Part shown: piece by piece, positions 7,996 to 16,071 of the stretch | Numbering within the stretch: the stretch's first letter is position 1 | How the letters are laid out: each line of letters begins with the position of its first letter | Assembly (NCBI RefSeq): GCF_004364245.1 | Contig: NZ_SOAV01000001.1 | Coordinates: forward strand, 496,001 to 560,000 | DNA: 64,000 bases | From: Streptomyces sp. BK208 | GTDB lineage: Bacteria; Actinomycetota; Actinomycetes; Streptomycetales; Streptomycetaceae | Reading direction: 5' to 3' | Translations under genes and position numbers: made by a program | Notes under the pieces: generated by a model | What the model was told of the DNA's origin: nothing | What the model saw: the letters and a program-made list of their open reading frames with translations, nothing else | Databases searched by the model: none

Positions 7996-9003
7996 TCAGG
8001 CCCCGCCGCGTTCCCCCGTCGCGGCGGGGCCTTCCGCTGCCGCCGCCGGACTGCCGGCCGCCTCCCGCTCGCTGCGGTCCGTGACGTCGAGGAAGACCTC
8101 CCCCGCCTCAGGGACGGTGCGCGTGATCGACCTCTTGATGCGCACGGAGACCTCCTCCACCCGCTCACTGTCCAGGCCCGGCACGAGGTCGACGCGGGCG
8201 GCCACCAGGGTGGAGTCGAGTCCGGTCTTCATCGTGAACAGCGCCTCGACGCTGTCGATCTCCGGCTGGGCCCGCAGCAGCGCCCGGATCCGGCCGCTGG
8301 CCTCGGCGTCTGCGGCCTCGCCGATCAGCTGGTCGCGGGCCTCGCGGCCCAGTCGGTAGGCCACGTAGACGAGCAGGCCGCCGATCGCGAGCGAGGCGCA
8401 GGCCTCCCACACCACCTGCCCGGTGACCATGTGGAGCGCCATGCCGGCCATGGCGAAACTGACGCCGAGCACCGCGGTGCCGTCCTCGGCGACGACCGTG
8501 CGCAGCGCCGGGTCGCGCAGCCCGTCGGCGAGCCCGCCCTGGCCCCGCACCTGGTGCAGCGCCCGCAGCAGGGACGCGCCCTCGGCCAGGAAGGCGATGC
8601 CGAGCACGACGAGTCCGGCCACGTAGCCGCTGAGGCTCTCCTCCGCTCCGTTGCGCAGGGCTTCGACGCCCTGGAAGAAGGAGAAGCAGCCACCCATGAC
8701 GAAGATGCCGACGGCCGCGAGGAGCGACCAGAAGAAGCGTTCCTTGCCGTAACCGAAGGGATGCTTCCGGTCGGCGGGGCGGCGGCTCCGGCGCAGCGCG
8801 GCGAGCAGGAAGATCTCGTTCAGACTGTCCGCGACCGAGTGGGCCGCCTCCGACAGCAGTGCGGGCGATCCCGCGACGAACCCGCCGATCGCCTTGGCGA
8901 CGGCGATCACCAGGTTGGCCGCCAGGGCCACGAGCACGGTCACGCGTGTCTTGCGGTCGGCCTTCCGGCCGGGCTGCTTCTCTTCTCCGTCTGTCCCAGT
9001 CAC
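7996..9003 (-). CDS. Cation diffusion facilitator (CDF) transporter
   Basis: 335 residues, about six membrane segments followed by a cytoplasmic metal-sensing domain. The SLNEIFL stretch after AAHSVADS and the HPFGYGKERF sequence before the next helix are typical of the CDF/SLC30 family, which exports Zn, Fe, Mn or similar divalent cations by proton antiport. The C-terminal domain (about 210-310) carries the usual IDSVEALFTMKTG sheet. The start is a GTG at 9001-9003. The last codons overlap a GC-rich hairpin at 7999-8031. Ion specificity cannot be read from sequence alone. Confidence 0.88.
   Translation of the reverse strand: MTGTDGEEKQPGRKADRKTRVTVLVALAANLVIAVAKAIGGFVAGSPALLSEAAHSVADSLNEIFLLAALRRSRRPADRKHPFGYGKERFFWSLLAAVGIFVMGGCFSFFQGVEALRNGAEESLSGYVAGLVVLGIAFLAEGASLLRALHQVRGQGGLADGLRDPALRTVVAEDGTAVLGVSFAMAGMALHMVTGQVVWEACASLAIGGLLVYVAYRLGREARDQLIGEAADAEASGRIRALLRAQPEIDSVEALFTMKTGLDSTLVAARVDLVPGLDSERVEEVSVRIKRSITRTVPEAGEVFLDVTDRSEREAAGSPAAAAEGPAATGERGGA
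7999..8031. terminator. Hairpin between convergent genes (inside the CDF 3' end)
   Basis: A perfect 12-bp G+C stem (7999-8010 with 8020-8031) and 9-base loop, followed on the plus strand by TTCC. It lies 67 bp after the F420 reductase stop and within the last codons of the CDF gene, so it most likely ends rightward transcription. Confidence 0.45.
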
Positions 9004-9179
9004 GAAGCCCCGACTGCCCCCTGCCGGGGCGGCTCACACCCACCTGGCGGAGGGCCACCAGTGCCGACGGGCGAAAACGGGGAACGCCTCTACAAGGCAC
9101 CGGTGCGCGGGCATACGGATCCACGGATCCGGACACACAGGCACTCGGACGACTCGAACGCGGGAAGGCAGGCAGGGTC

Positions 9180-10205
9180 ATGAGCGGTGACGGCGGGACG
9201 CCCGGCAACAGCGGCTACGGAACGAAGGCGTTCAAGCGGTCCCGGAGCCACTTCGCGGACCGGATCACGGCGGACGGCCGGGACGGCTGGCCGGTGGAGG
9301 CCGGCCGCTACCGGCTGGTGGTGAGCCGCGCCTGCCCGTGGGCGAGCCGGGCCCTGGTCTCCCGGCGGCTGCTCGGCCTGGAGGACGCCCTGTCCCTGGC
9401 GGTCGCCGACCCGGTCCAGGACGACCGCAGCTGGCGGTTCACCCTGGACCCGGACGGCCGGGACCCCGTCCTCGGCATCCGCTACCTCAGCGAGGCCTAC
9501 GACCGCCGGGAGACCGGCTACCCGGGCGGGGTGAGCGTGCCGGCCGTCGTGGACGTGCCGAGCGGGGCCCTCGTCACCAACGACTACCAGCAGATCACAC
9601 TCGACCTGGCGACCGAGTGGACCGCTCTGCACCGGCCGGGCGCGCCCGACCTGTACCCGCAGGCGCTGCGCGACGAGATCGACGAGGTGATGGCCGGGAT
9701 CTACGAGGACGTCAACAACGGTGTGTACCGGGCGGGCTTCGCCACCGGGCAGGAGGAGTACGAGGCCGCGTGCGCGGGGGTGTTCCGGCGGCTGGAGCAG
9801 CTGACGCCCCGGCTGGAACGGCAGCGCTACCTGGTCGGTGACACGATCACGGAGGCGGACATCCGGCTGTTCACGACGCTGGTGCGCTTCGACGCGGTCT
9901 ACCACGGCCACTTCAAGTGCAACCGCTGGAAGCTGACCGAGAACCCGGTGCTGTGGGGGTACGTCCGAGACCTGTTCCAGACGCCCGGGTTCGGGGACAC
10001 GGTCGACTTCGACCACATCAAACGCCACTACTACCAGGTGCACACCGGCATCAACCCGACCGGCATCGTGCCCCTGGGCCCGGACCTGGCCGGCTGGCTC
10101 ACCCCCCACCACCGTCAGGAACTGGGCGGGCGCCCGTTCGGCGACGGCACCCCGCCGGGGCCCGTCCGGGCCGGCGAGGAGGTACCGGTGCGGGGCAGGC
10201 CCTGA
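9180..10205 (+). CDS. Xi-class glutathione transferase-like / glutathionyl-hydroquinone reductase family (ECM4-type)
   Basis: 341 residues. Thioredoxin-like N-terminal domain with the redox motif SRACPWASRALV (nucleophilic Cys in CPWA), then an all-alpha C-terminal domain containing YEDVNNGVYRAGFAT and GDTITEADIRLFTTLVRFD, the Xi-class signature. In glutathione users these enzymes reduce S-glutathionyl-hydroquinones; streptomycetes make mycothiol instead, so the thiol partner is probably different. The ATG at 9180 follows GGAAGGCAGG. Divergent from the CDF gene and followed 48 bp later by the small DUF4235 gene. Confidence 0.88.
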   Translation: MSGDGGTPGNSGYGTKAFKRSRSHFADRITADGRDGWPVEAGRYRLVVSRACPWASRALVSRRLLGLEDALSLAVADPVQDDRSWRFTLDPDGRDPVLGIRYLSEAYDRRETGYPGGVSVPAVVDVPSGALVTNDYQQITLDLATEWTALHRPGAPDLYPQALRDEIDEVMAGIYEDVNNGVYRAGFATGQEEYEAACAGVFRRLEQLTPRLERQRYLVGDTITEADIRLFTTLVRFDAVYHGHFKCNRWKLTENPVLWGYVRDLFQTPGFGDTVDFDHIKRHYYQVHTGINPTGIVPLGPDLAGWLTPHHRQELGGRPFGDGTPPGPVRAGEEVPVRGRP

Positions 10206-10253
10206 CCCGGTTCGCGTACGACCATTCAGCTGATACGAGGCAAGGAGATGCCC

Positions 10254-10559
10254 ATGGCGAAGACGAAGAAGAAGAAGAAGCTCCCCCTCGCCTACAAGCC
10301 CGTCGGGTTCGCGCTCGGCTGGCTCGGCGGCACGGTGGCGGGGATGGCCTTCCAGAAGACCTGGAAGGTGCTCCGGCACGAGGACGACGCGCCCGACGCC
10401 CTGGACCAGGACCGCGGCTGGGGCGAGATCCTCCTGGCCGCGGCCATCCAGGGCGCCATCTTCGCCGCGGTGCGCAGCGCCGTGGACCGCACGGGCGCCA
10501 AGGCCATCGAGCGCTCCACCGGCGTCTGGCCGGTCGGTGACAAGGGCGGCCGGGACTGA
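10254..10559 (+). CDS. DUF4235 small membrane protein
   Basis: 101 residues. A Lys-rich N-terminus (KTKKKKK) precedes a hydrophobic stretch with GWLGGTVAGMAF and a second one with ILLAAAIQGAIFAAV, giving two short membrane segments as in DUF4235 proteins of actinomycetes. Function unknown. The ATG at 10254 is six bases after AAGGAG; the ATG at 10248 overlaps that site too closely. A strong hairpin follows directly after the stop. Confidence 0.82.
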   Translation: MAKTKKKKKLPLAYKPVGFALGWLGGTVAGMAFQKTWKVLRHEDDAPDALDQDRGWGEILLAAAIQGAIFAAVRSAVDRTGAKAIERSTGVWPVGDKGGRD

Positions 10560-10568
10560 CTCCCCCGA

Positions 10569-10638
10569 GGGTGCCGTTCGGATCTCGCCGGGGCCGCCGG
10601 GCACCGCGGCCCGCGGCCGGCTGATCCGAACGGCACCC
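10569..10638. terminator. Bidirectional terminator-like hairpin
   Basis: GGGTGCCGTTCGGATC at 10569-10584 pairs perfectly with 10623-10638, a 16-bp stem enclosing a GC-rich loop that can itself fold. It fills the 80-bp gap between the convergent DUF4235 and VOC genes. Confidence 0.7.
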
Positions 10639-10639
10639 C

Positions 10640-11032
10640 TCAGCCCTGTTTGGGTGCCGTCGGGGCGAGCGTCCGCAGGGTGAAGGAGTGGCCTGCCGGA
10701 TCCGAGTAGCCGCGCTCCTCGTGCGGACCCGCCGGGTCCTTCGCCTCCACCGGGCGCCCGCCCAGCCCCACGATCGCGCGCTCGGTCTCGTCCAGGTCCG
10801 ACACCACGAAGTCCAGGTGGACCTGGAGCGAGTTCTCCGGGCGCGGCCAGCTCGGCGGGGTGGCGTTCACGTCCCGCCGGAAGGCCATGCGGAAGCCGCG
10901 GGGGCCCTCGATCTCGATCCGGTTGGCGCTCGCGTCGCTCTCCTCGGCGCCCAGCAGGCCCTTGTAGAACTCGGCGAGCCGCTCGGGTTCGGCGCAGTCG
11001 AGCACCACGACGCCCGCGTTGACCAGTGCCAT
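10640..11032 (-). CDS. VOC (glyoxalase/bleomycin resistance) family protein
   Basis: 130 residues, one VOC module built of two beta-alpha-beta-beta-beta units: VLDCAEPERLAEFYKGLLGAE opens the first, LQVHLDFVVSDLDETERAIVGLGG the second, and SDPAGHSFTLRTL ends it. These proteins bind a metal and act as isomerases, dioxygenases, thiol transferases or drug-binding proteins; the sequence does not say which. ATG at 11030-11032 preceded by GGAGGAGAC. Divergent from the quinone reductase gene. Confidence 0.85.
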   Translation of the reverse strand: MALVNAGVVVLDCAEPERLAEFYKGLLGAEESDASANRIEIEGPRGFRMAFRRDVNATPPSWPRPENSLQVHLDFVVSDLDETERAIVGLGGRPVEAKDPAGPHEERGYSDPAGHSFTLRTLAPTAPKQG

Positions 11033-11371
11033 GTCTCCTCCGAAGGATTCCGGGTCCGGAGCGCCGTGCCCCGTGCCCTGTACCTTGCGGATATCCCCGC
11101 CCGGCCGAATCAGTCGGCGGTCAACGGGAGGCGGTCACGCGCCGGTTCGCGTTCGCCGCCGCGGTACGGGCGGATCCGGGCCGGTCGTCCCGGCGGCGCC
11201 CGGCCCGGCGTGGCGGCCGGTGCCGGGACCGGCCGGCGCCGATGGTGCCACGTTGCGTGGGGCCCGGCTCGATCGCGTCGCCCCGCGGTGCCGAGGGACG
11301 CCGGGAATGGCACGATCACCTCGGGGGTTGCAGACCGTGTCGCCCGTCCCCTCCCGAAGTGCGAGGTCCCG
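11033..11371. other. 339-bp divergent intergenic region
   Basis: GC-rich spacer between the VOC gene (leftward) and quinone reductase gene (rightward). It must hold both promoters, but I see no clear -10/-35 pair; only short GC-rich inverted repeats (for example around 11100-11116 and 11215-11245) that are common in such DNA. No gene supported. Confidence 0.4.
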
Positions 11372-12313
11372 ATGAACACCATGCGCGCCATCAGCCAGGA
11401 CGTCCTCGGCGGTCCCGAGGTTCTCAAGGAGGTACGGCCGGCCCGCCCCGAACCACGCCCGAACGAGGTCCTGGTGCGGGTGCGCGCCGCCGGGGTGAAC
11501 CCGACGGACTGGAAGCACCGGGCGACCGGCGCCTTCCTCGGCGAGCCGCCCTTCGTACTGGGCTGGGACGTGTCCGGCGTGGTGGAGGCGGTGGGGATCG
11601 GCGTCGCCGCGTTCCGGCCGGGCGACGAGGTCTTCGGCATGCTGTCCTACCCCTTCGGCCACGGTTCCCACGCGGAGTACGTCACCGCCCCGGCGCGCAC
11701 CTTCGCCCACAAGCCGACCGGAATCGACCACGTCCAGGCGGGCGCCCTGCCGCTGGTCTCGCTGACGGCGTGGCAGGCCCTGGTGGAGCGCGCGGAGCTG
11801 CAGCCGGGGCAGCGCGTGCTCGTCCACGCGGCGGCCGGCGGGGTGGGCCATGTGGCGGTGCAGATCGCCAAGGCCCGGGGGGCGTACGTGATCGGCACGG
11901 CCAGTGCGGGCAAGCACGAGTTCCTGCGCTCCCTGGGAGCGGACGAGACCGTGGACTACCGGGAGACGGACTTCGCCCGGGCCGTGAAGGACGTCGACGT
12001 CGTCCTGGACACGATCGGCGGGGACACGTCCCTGCGGTCGCTGCGTGTGCTGCGGCCGGGCGGCGTCGTGGTGTCGATCCTGCCGGTCGGGTCGGACGAG
12101 TTCTTCGAGGAGGCCGACCGGCTGGGTGTCCGGGCGGTGCGGATGCTGGTGGACGCCGACCGGGCCGGCATGGAGGAGATCGCCCGCCTGGTCGAGTCGG
12201 GGAAGCTGCGCGCCACGATCGCGCAGACGTTCCCGCTGGCGGAGGCGGCGCGGGCGCACGCACAGGGCGAGACCGGCCGGACGACGGGCAAGCTCGTCCT
12301 CGTGGTCGACTGA
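11372..12313 (+). CDS. Zinc-independent NADP quinone oxidoreductase (MDR family)
   Basis: 313 residues. Medium-chain dehydrogenase fold: GroES-like N-terminal half (RPNEVLVRVRAAGVNPTDWKHR, FVLGWDVSGVVEAVG), then a Rossmann half with VLVHAAAGGVGHVAVQIAKARG. It lacks the structural Cys cluster of zinc alcohol dehydrogenases, so it belongs with quinone/enone reductases. Probably detoxifies quinones or enones with NADPH. The ATG at 11372 follows GAGG; an ATG three codons further in is possible. Confidence 0.9.
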   Translation: MNTMRAISQDVLGGPEVLKEVRPARPEPRPNEVLVRVRAAGVNPTDWKHRATGAFLGEPPFVLGWDVSGVVEAVGIGVAAFRPGDEVFGMLSYPFGHGSHAEYVTAPARTFAHKPTGIDHVQAGALPLVSLTAWQALVERAELQPGQRVLVHAAAGGVGHVAVQIAKARGAYVIGTASAGKHEFLRSLGADETVDYRETDFARAVKDVDVVLDTIGGDTSLRSLRVLRPGGVVVSILPVGSDEFFEEADRLGVRAVRMLVDADRAGMEEIARLVESGKLRATIAQTFPLAEAARAHAQGETGRTTGKLVLVVD

Positions 12314-12399
12314 CCCGGGGCGCGGGTCGCTCCCTTCCGACGGGTCCCGCCGGGGCTCCGCTCGTCGCCCGGGCGACCCCGGCGACGGGTCGGCGAGAT

Positions 12400-12422
12400 T
12401 TCGATGACATATGTCAATCGAA
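12400..12422. promoter_or_regulatory. AT-rich palindrome upstream of the STAS gene
   Basis: TGACATATGTCA (12405-12416) is a perfect 12-bp palindrome. TTCGA at its left and TCGAA at its right extend the symmetry with one unpaired base. It lies 104 bp before the STAS start in otherwise GC-rich DNA. It fits an operator better than a terminator. Downstream, GGGTAA (12445-12450) and GGGTAG (12466-12471) resemble -10 boxes of SigB-type promoters, but no well-spaced -35 is evident. Confidence 0.45.
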
Positions 12423-12525
12423 CATGCTCAAACTCGCTCGATCGGGGTAACTTTCCGAGCGAGCTGGGTAGTTGAGCCCCCGAAAGCAGGCCGGAAGGGC
12501 CCGCGACAGGCTGGAGGCAAGGTTC

Positions 12526-12912
12526 GTGCGGCAGAAATCCGGGTCGCCCACCCGGCACCTGCGGGTGCGCCACTACCAGGGGCACACGGTCCTTGAGTTC
12601 CGGGGCGAGATCGACATCGCCTCGGCGGCGGAGATCGTCCCGCACCTGGACCGGGAGACGGCACGCCCCGGCGCCCGGATCGTGCTGGACCTCGGCGGCA
12701 TCGAGTTCTTCGACTGCTCGGGGCTGCGCCTGCTGTACCGGGCCCGCAGCCAGGTGCTGGACCAGGGCGGGCAGGTGCTCCTGGTGTGCGCCCACCCGCT
12801 GACCCTGCGCATGCTGCGGATCACCGGCCTGGCACGGCTGCTGCCGCCCCGGCCGACCCTCGACGAGGCCCTCGACGTCAGCCCGCCGGCCGGGCCTCGA
12901 ACAGGGCGCTGA
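12526..12912 (+). CDS. STAS-domain anti-sigma factor antagonist
   Basis: 128 residues covering one STAS domain of the SpoIIAA/RsbV type: FRGEIDIASAAEIVPHL, then the phosphorylation site IEFFDCSGLRLL with its Ser after DC. Such proteins bind an anti-sigma kinase when unphosphorylated, freeing a sigma factor; a SpoIIE-type phosphatase such as that at 0.8-3.2 kb could reactivate it, though no link is shown. I prefer the GTG at 12526, eight bases after GGAGG, over a TTG at 12472. Its last 35 bp overlap the 3' end of the PRPP synthetase gene on the other strand. Confidence 0.85.
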   Translation: MRQKSGSPTRHLRVRHYQGHTVLEFRGEIDIASAAEIVPHLDRETARPGARIVLDLGGIEFFDCSGLRLLYRARSQVLDQGGQVLLVCAHPLTLRMLRITGLARLLPPRPTLDEALDVSPPAGPRTGR

Positions 12913-13831
12913 CCGACTCGCCGTTGTGGATCCGGCGTACGGCCTCGGCGAGCGCCGGGGCGATCGACAGGATCCGCAGCTTGTCCGTGTGGTGGTCCAC
13001 CGGCACCGGCACGGTGTTGGTGCACACGATCTCCAGCACGTCCGGCTGCTCGCTGAGCCGCCCCAGCGCACCGGCCGCGAACAGCCCGTGCGTGCAGGCG
13101 AGGCGGATGCTGCGCGGGCCCGACTCCCGCAGCCGGTCGAGCAGTTCCAGCACCGTGCTGCCCTTGGCGATCTCGTCGTCGAGCACGATCACGTCCCGTC
13201 CCGCGACCTCCCCGATCACCGCGCTGATGCTGACCCGGTCGTCCGCGTACCGCTGTTTGGCCCCGGCCGCCACCTGGGCGCCGAGCATCCGGGCGAACGC
13301 GGCGGCCTCCTTGGCGTTGCCCAGGTCCGGTGAGACGACGGTCGCGCGGGAGAGGTCGTACCGCCTGAAGTGCGCGGCCAGTTCCCGCAGCGCGTGCAGG
13401 TGGTCGACCGGGACCGAGAAGAAACCGTGCACCTGGGGCGAGTGCAGGGTCATGGCGAGGACCCGGCTCGCGCCCGCGGCCACCAGCAGGTCGGCCACCA
13501 GGCGGCCGCCCAGCGAGATCCGCGGGGCGTCCTTCTTGTCGGAGCGGGCGTAGGAGTAGTGCGGCATGACCACGGTGATGCGGCCGGCCGACGCCCCGCG
13601 GGCCGCGTCGCACATCAGCAGCAGCTCGACGAGGTGTTCCTGCACCGGCTCGACCAGCGGCTGGACGAGGAACACGTCCCGCTCGCGGCAGTTGGCCATC
13701 AGCTGCACTTCCAGGCAGTCGTTGGCGAACCGGCTGACCCGGGTGGGGCTGAGCGGCACGCCCAGCTGGGCGCAGACCTCCTCGGCCAGCTCGGGGTGGG
13801 CACTACCGCTGAACACGGCGATGTCTCGCAC
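12878..13831 (-). CDS. Ribose-phosphate pyrophosphokinase-like protein (secondary PRPP synthetase)
   Basis: 317 residues. Standard signposts of PRPP synthetase: SGSAHPELAEEV, FANDCLEVQL, MPHYSYARSDKKD, VSPDLGNAKEA, and the PRPP-binding loop VIVLDDEIAKGSTV. The loop departs from the usual DDxIDTGGT form, and the catalytic arm reads KQRY rather than KRR. It is therefore likely a second, divergent synthetase making PRPP for a special pathway, or one with altered activity. Start is a GTG at 13829-13831. Overlaps the STAS gene tail to tail. Confidence 0.85.
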   Translation of the reverse strand: MRDIAVFSGSAHPELAEEVCAQLGVPLSPTRVSRFANDCLEVQLMANCRERDVFLVQPLVEPVQEHLVELLLMCDAARGASAGRITVVMPHYSYARSDKKDAPRISLGGRLVADLLVAAGASRVLAMTLHSPQVHGFFSVPVDHLHALRELAAHFRRYDLSRATVVSPDLGNAKEAAAFARMLGAQVAAGAKQRYADDRVSISAVIGEVAGRDVIVLDDEIAKGSTVLELLDRLRESGPRSIRLACTHGLFAAGALGRLSEQPDVLEIVCTNTVPVPVDHHTDKLRILSIAPALAEAVRRIHNGESVSALFEARPAG

Positions 13832-14035
13832 GGACCGCTCCTCGCGTGATCCTGTCCGGCCGGGACCCTCAGCTTACGGAAATCCCGTTGCGCCGCTCCC
13901 GGGGCCCCGCGCCATGATGATCCCCGTCCGTGTCTCTCCCCCGCTTCCCTCACGTCAGGACACCTCGCATGCGCCGACTCCTCGGAACCCCCCAGTGCCC
14001 CTTCCGGCCCACGGCTTTCGAGGACTCCTCCACGC

Positions 14036-15904
14036 ATGCGCACCCTGAACATCGGCATCCTGGCCCACGTCGACGCGGGTAAGACCAGCCTCACCGAACG
14101 GCTGCTCTTCGACCACGGCGCCGTCGGCCGGCTCGGCAGCGTCGACGCCGGCGACACCCGTACCGACGACGGCGCCATCGAGCGCCGCCGCGGCATCACC
14201 ATCCGCTCGGCCGTCGCCTGCTTCGACGTCGGCGACAGGCGGGTCAACCTGATCGACACGCCGGGACACTCCGACTTCGTCGCGGAGGTCGAGCGCGCCC
14301 TGGAGGTGCTCGACGGCGCGGTGCTGCTGCTGTCGGCCGTGGAGGGCGTACAGGCGCGGACCCGCGTCCTGATGCGCACCCTGCGGCGGCTGCGGATGCC
14401 CACTCTGCTCTTCGTCAACAAGATCGACCGTGCCGGGGCGCGCCCCGACGGCCTGCTCGACGACGTCCGGCGCCTGCTGACGCCGCACGTCGCCCCGCTG
14501 ACCGAGGTGACGGGCGCGGGCACCCCGCACGCCCGGGTCACCCGCCGCCCACCGGACGGGCGGACCGCCGAGGCGCTCGCCGAGGTCGATCCGGACGTCC
14601 TGGCCGCCCTGGTGGACGGCCCCCCGCCGACCGCCAAGGACCTGGCCGGGGCACTGGCCGCCCGTACCGCCGACGGCTCGTTCCATCCGCTGTACCACGG
14701 CTCCGCGCTCGGCGGCCAGGGCGTCGCGGAGCTGGTCGAGGGCCTGGTGCGGACGGTGCCGGGCACCGCGCCCGGCGCGGACGGCACCGCCGAACCGCGC
14801 GGCACCGTCTTCGCCGTACGCCCAGGACCCGCCGGTGAGCGCACCGCGTACCTGAGGCTGTTCGACGGTGAGGTGCGTCCGCGTCGGCGGCTCACCTTCC
14901 TGCGGCGCGGGTCCGACGGGCGGACCACCGAGGTCGGCGGCCGGGTGACCCGCCTCGACGTGGTCGGCGGGGACCCCACACTCACCGCGGGGAACATCGC
15001 CGCGCTCACCTTCCCCGGGGGCCTGCGGGTCGGTGACCGGCTCGGTGAGCCGGCCGGCCGGGCACCGCAGTTCGCGCCGCCGACCCTGCGGACGGTGGTC
15101 CGGGCGGTACGGCCGGAGCAGGCCGCGCCGCTGCGCTCGGCGCTGCTCGCGCTGGCCGACCAGGACCCGTTGCTGCACGCCCGCCCGGCGGCGTCCGGCG
15201 CCACCGCGCTGCTCCTGTACGGCGAGGTCCAGATGGAGGTGCTCGCCGCGACGCTGGCCGAGGAGTTCGGCATCGAGGCGGAGTTCGCACCGGGCCGTGT
15301 CCGGTTCCTGGAGCGCCCGGCCGGTACCGGCGAGGCCGCAGAGGAGATGCCGTGGCTGGACCGCACCCGCTACTGGGCGACGATCGGGCTGCGCGTGGAG
15401 CCGGGGCCGCGCGGCTCCGGCGGGGTGTTCACCCACGAGACGGAACTCGGCGCGCTGCCCCGCGCCTTCCACCAGGCGATCGAGGAGACGGTCCACGCCA
15501 CACTGCTGACCGGACTGACCGGGGCCGCGGTCACCGACTACCGGGTGACGCTGGTCCGCTCCGGCTTCTCCTCGCCGGTCAGCACCGCCGCCGACTTCCG
15601 CGGGCTGACCCGGATCGTGCTGCGCCGCGCCCTCACCCGGGCGGGGACCGTGCTGTACGAGCCCTGCCTGGCCTTCGAGGCCGAGGTCCCGCCGGACGCG
15701 CTGGCGGCCGTGACGGCCCTGCTGGGTACCCTCGGCGCCGACTTCACCGGCACGACGGGCGGCGACCCGGCCTGGATCGTCACCGGCGAGCTGCCGGCCC
15801 GGCGGGCGCGGGAGGCCGAGTTGCGGCTGCCCGGGCTCACGCGCGGGGAGGCCGTCTGGTCGACGCGGCCCTGCGCCGACCGGCGTCTCGGGGCCGGGCG
15901 CTGA
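14036..15904 (+). CDS. OtrA/TetM-like ribosomal protection GTPase
   Basis: 622 residues, EF-G paralogue. G-domain motifs: AHVDAGKTSL (P-loop), RGITIRS (switch I), DTPGHSDF (switch II), NKID. The length and the domain IV/V pattern (VQMEVLAATLAEEFGIEAEF near the middle; FEAEVPPDALAAVTALLGTLGADF near the end) match tetracycline-resistance ribosomal protection proteins of the OtrA group, which dislodge tetracycline from the 30S A site. Chromosomal copies in streptomycetes are common and may have a housekeeping or low-level resistance role. GAGGA precedes the ATG by 11 bases. The last ten codons form the first unit of a 30-bp tandem repeat that continues past the stop. Confidence 0.85.
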   Translation: MRTLNIGILAHVDAGKTSLTERLLFDHGAVGRLGSVDAGDTRTDDGAIERRRGITIRSAVACFDVGDRRVNLIDTPGHSDFVAEVERALEVLDGAVLLLSAVEGVQARTRVLMRTLRRLRMPTLLFVNKIDRAGARPDGLLDDVRRLLTPHVAPLTEVTGAGTPHARVTRRPPDGRTAEALAEVDPDVLAALVDGPPPTAKDLAGALAARTADGSFHPLYHGSALGGQGVAELVEGLVRTVPGTAPGADGTAEPRGTVFAVRPGPAGERTAYLRLFDGEVRPRRRLTFLRRGSDGRTTEVGGRVTRLDVVGGDPTLTAGNIAALTFPGGLRVGDRLGEPAGRAPQFAPPTLRTVVRAVRPEQAAPLRSALLALADQDPLLHARPAASGATALLLYGEVQMEVLAATLAEEFGIEAEFAPGRVRFLERPAGTGEAAEEMPWLDRTRYWATIGLRVEPGPRGSGGVFTHETELGALPRAFHQAIEETVHATLLTGLTGAAVTDYRVTLVRSGFSSPVSTAADFRGLTRIVLRRALTRAGTVLYEPCLAFEAEVPPDALAAVTALLGTLGADFTGTTGGDPAWIVTGELPARRAREAELRLPGLTRGEAVWSTRPCADRRLGAGR

Positions 15905-15971
15905 GCCGACCGGTGTCTCGGGGCCGGGCCCTGCGCCGACCGGCCGTCTCGGGGCCGGGCGCTGAGCCGCC
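15871..15971. repeat. 30-bp tandem repeat across the stop codon of the OtrA-like gene
   Basis: Units at 15871-15900, 15901-15930 and 15931-15961 plus a 10-bp partial copy to 15971; each starts CTGCGCCGAC or CTGAGCCGAC and ends GGGGCCGGGC. The unit is ten codons long. The TGA stop lies in the second unit, where A replaces the C of TGC seen in units one and three. Confidence 0.85.
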
Positions 15972-16071
15972 GCACGCCCCGCGGCCCTCACCTCTCCGGC
16001 CGTGCGCCAACTGCGCTGTCTGCCGCCGGAGATGACGGGCATCCGGGTCAGTAGGAAGGAGGGCCGTCGCC

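Noticed and set aside
9115..9130. Tandem ACGGATCC repeat upstream of the thiol-transferase gene
   Set aside because: Only two 8-bp copies with no partner element; chance is likely, although it could be part of the promoter.
12425..12471. SigB-type promoter before the STAS gene
   Set aside because: GGGTAA and GGGTAG fit the -10, but no GTTT-like -35 lies at the right distance; left as a remark only.
12472..12525. TTG start 18 codons upstream of the STAS protein
   Set aside because: No ribosome site at the TTG, and the added residues do not belong to the STAS fold; the GTG at 12526 has GGAGG in front.
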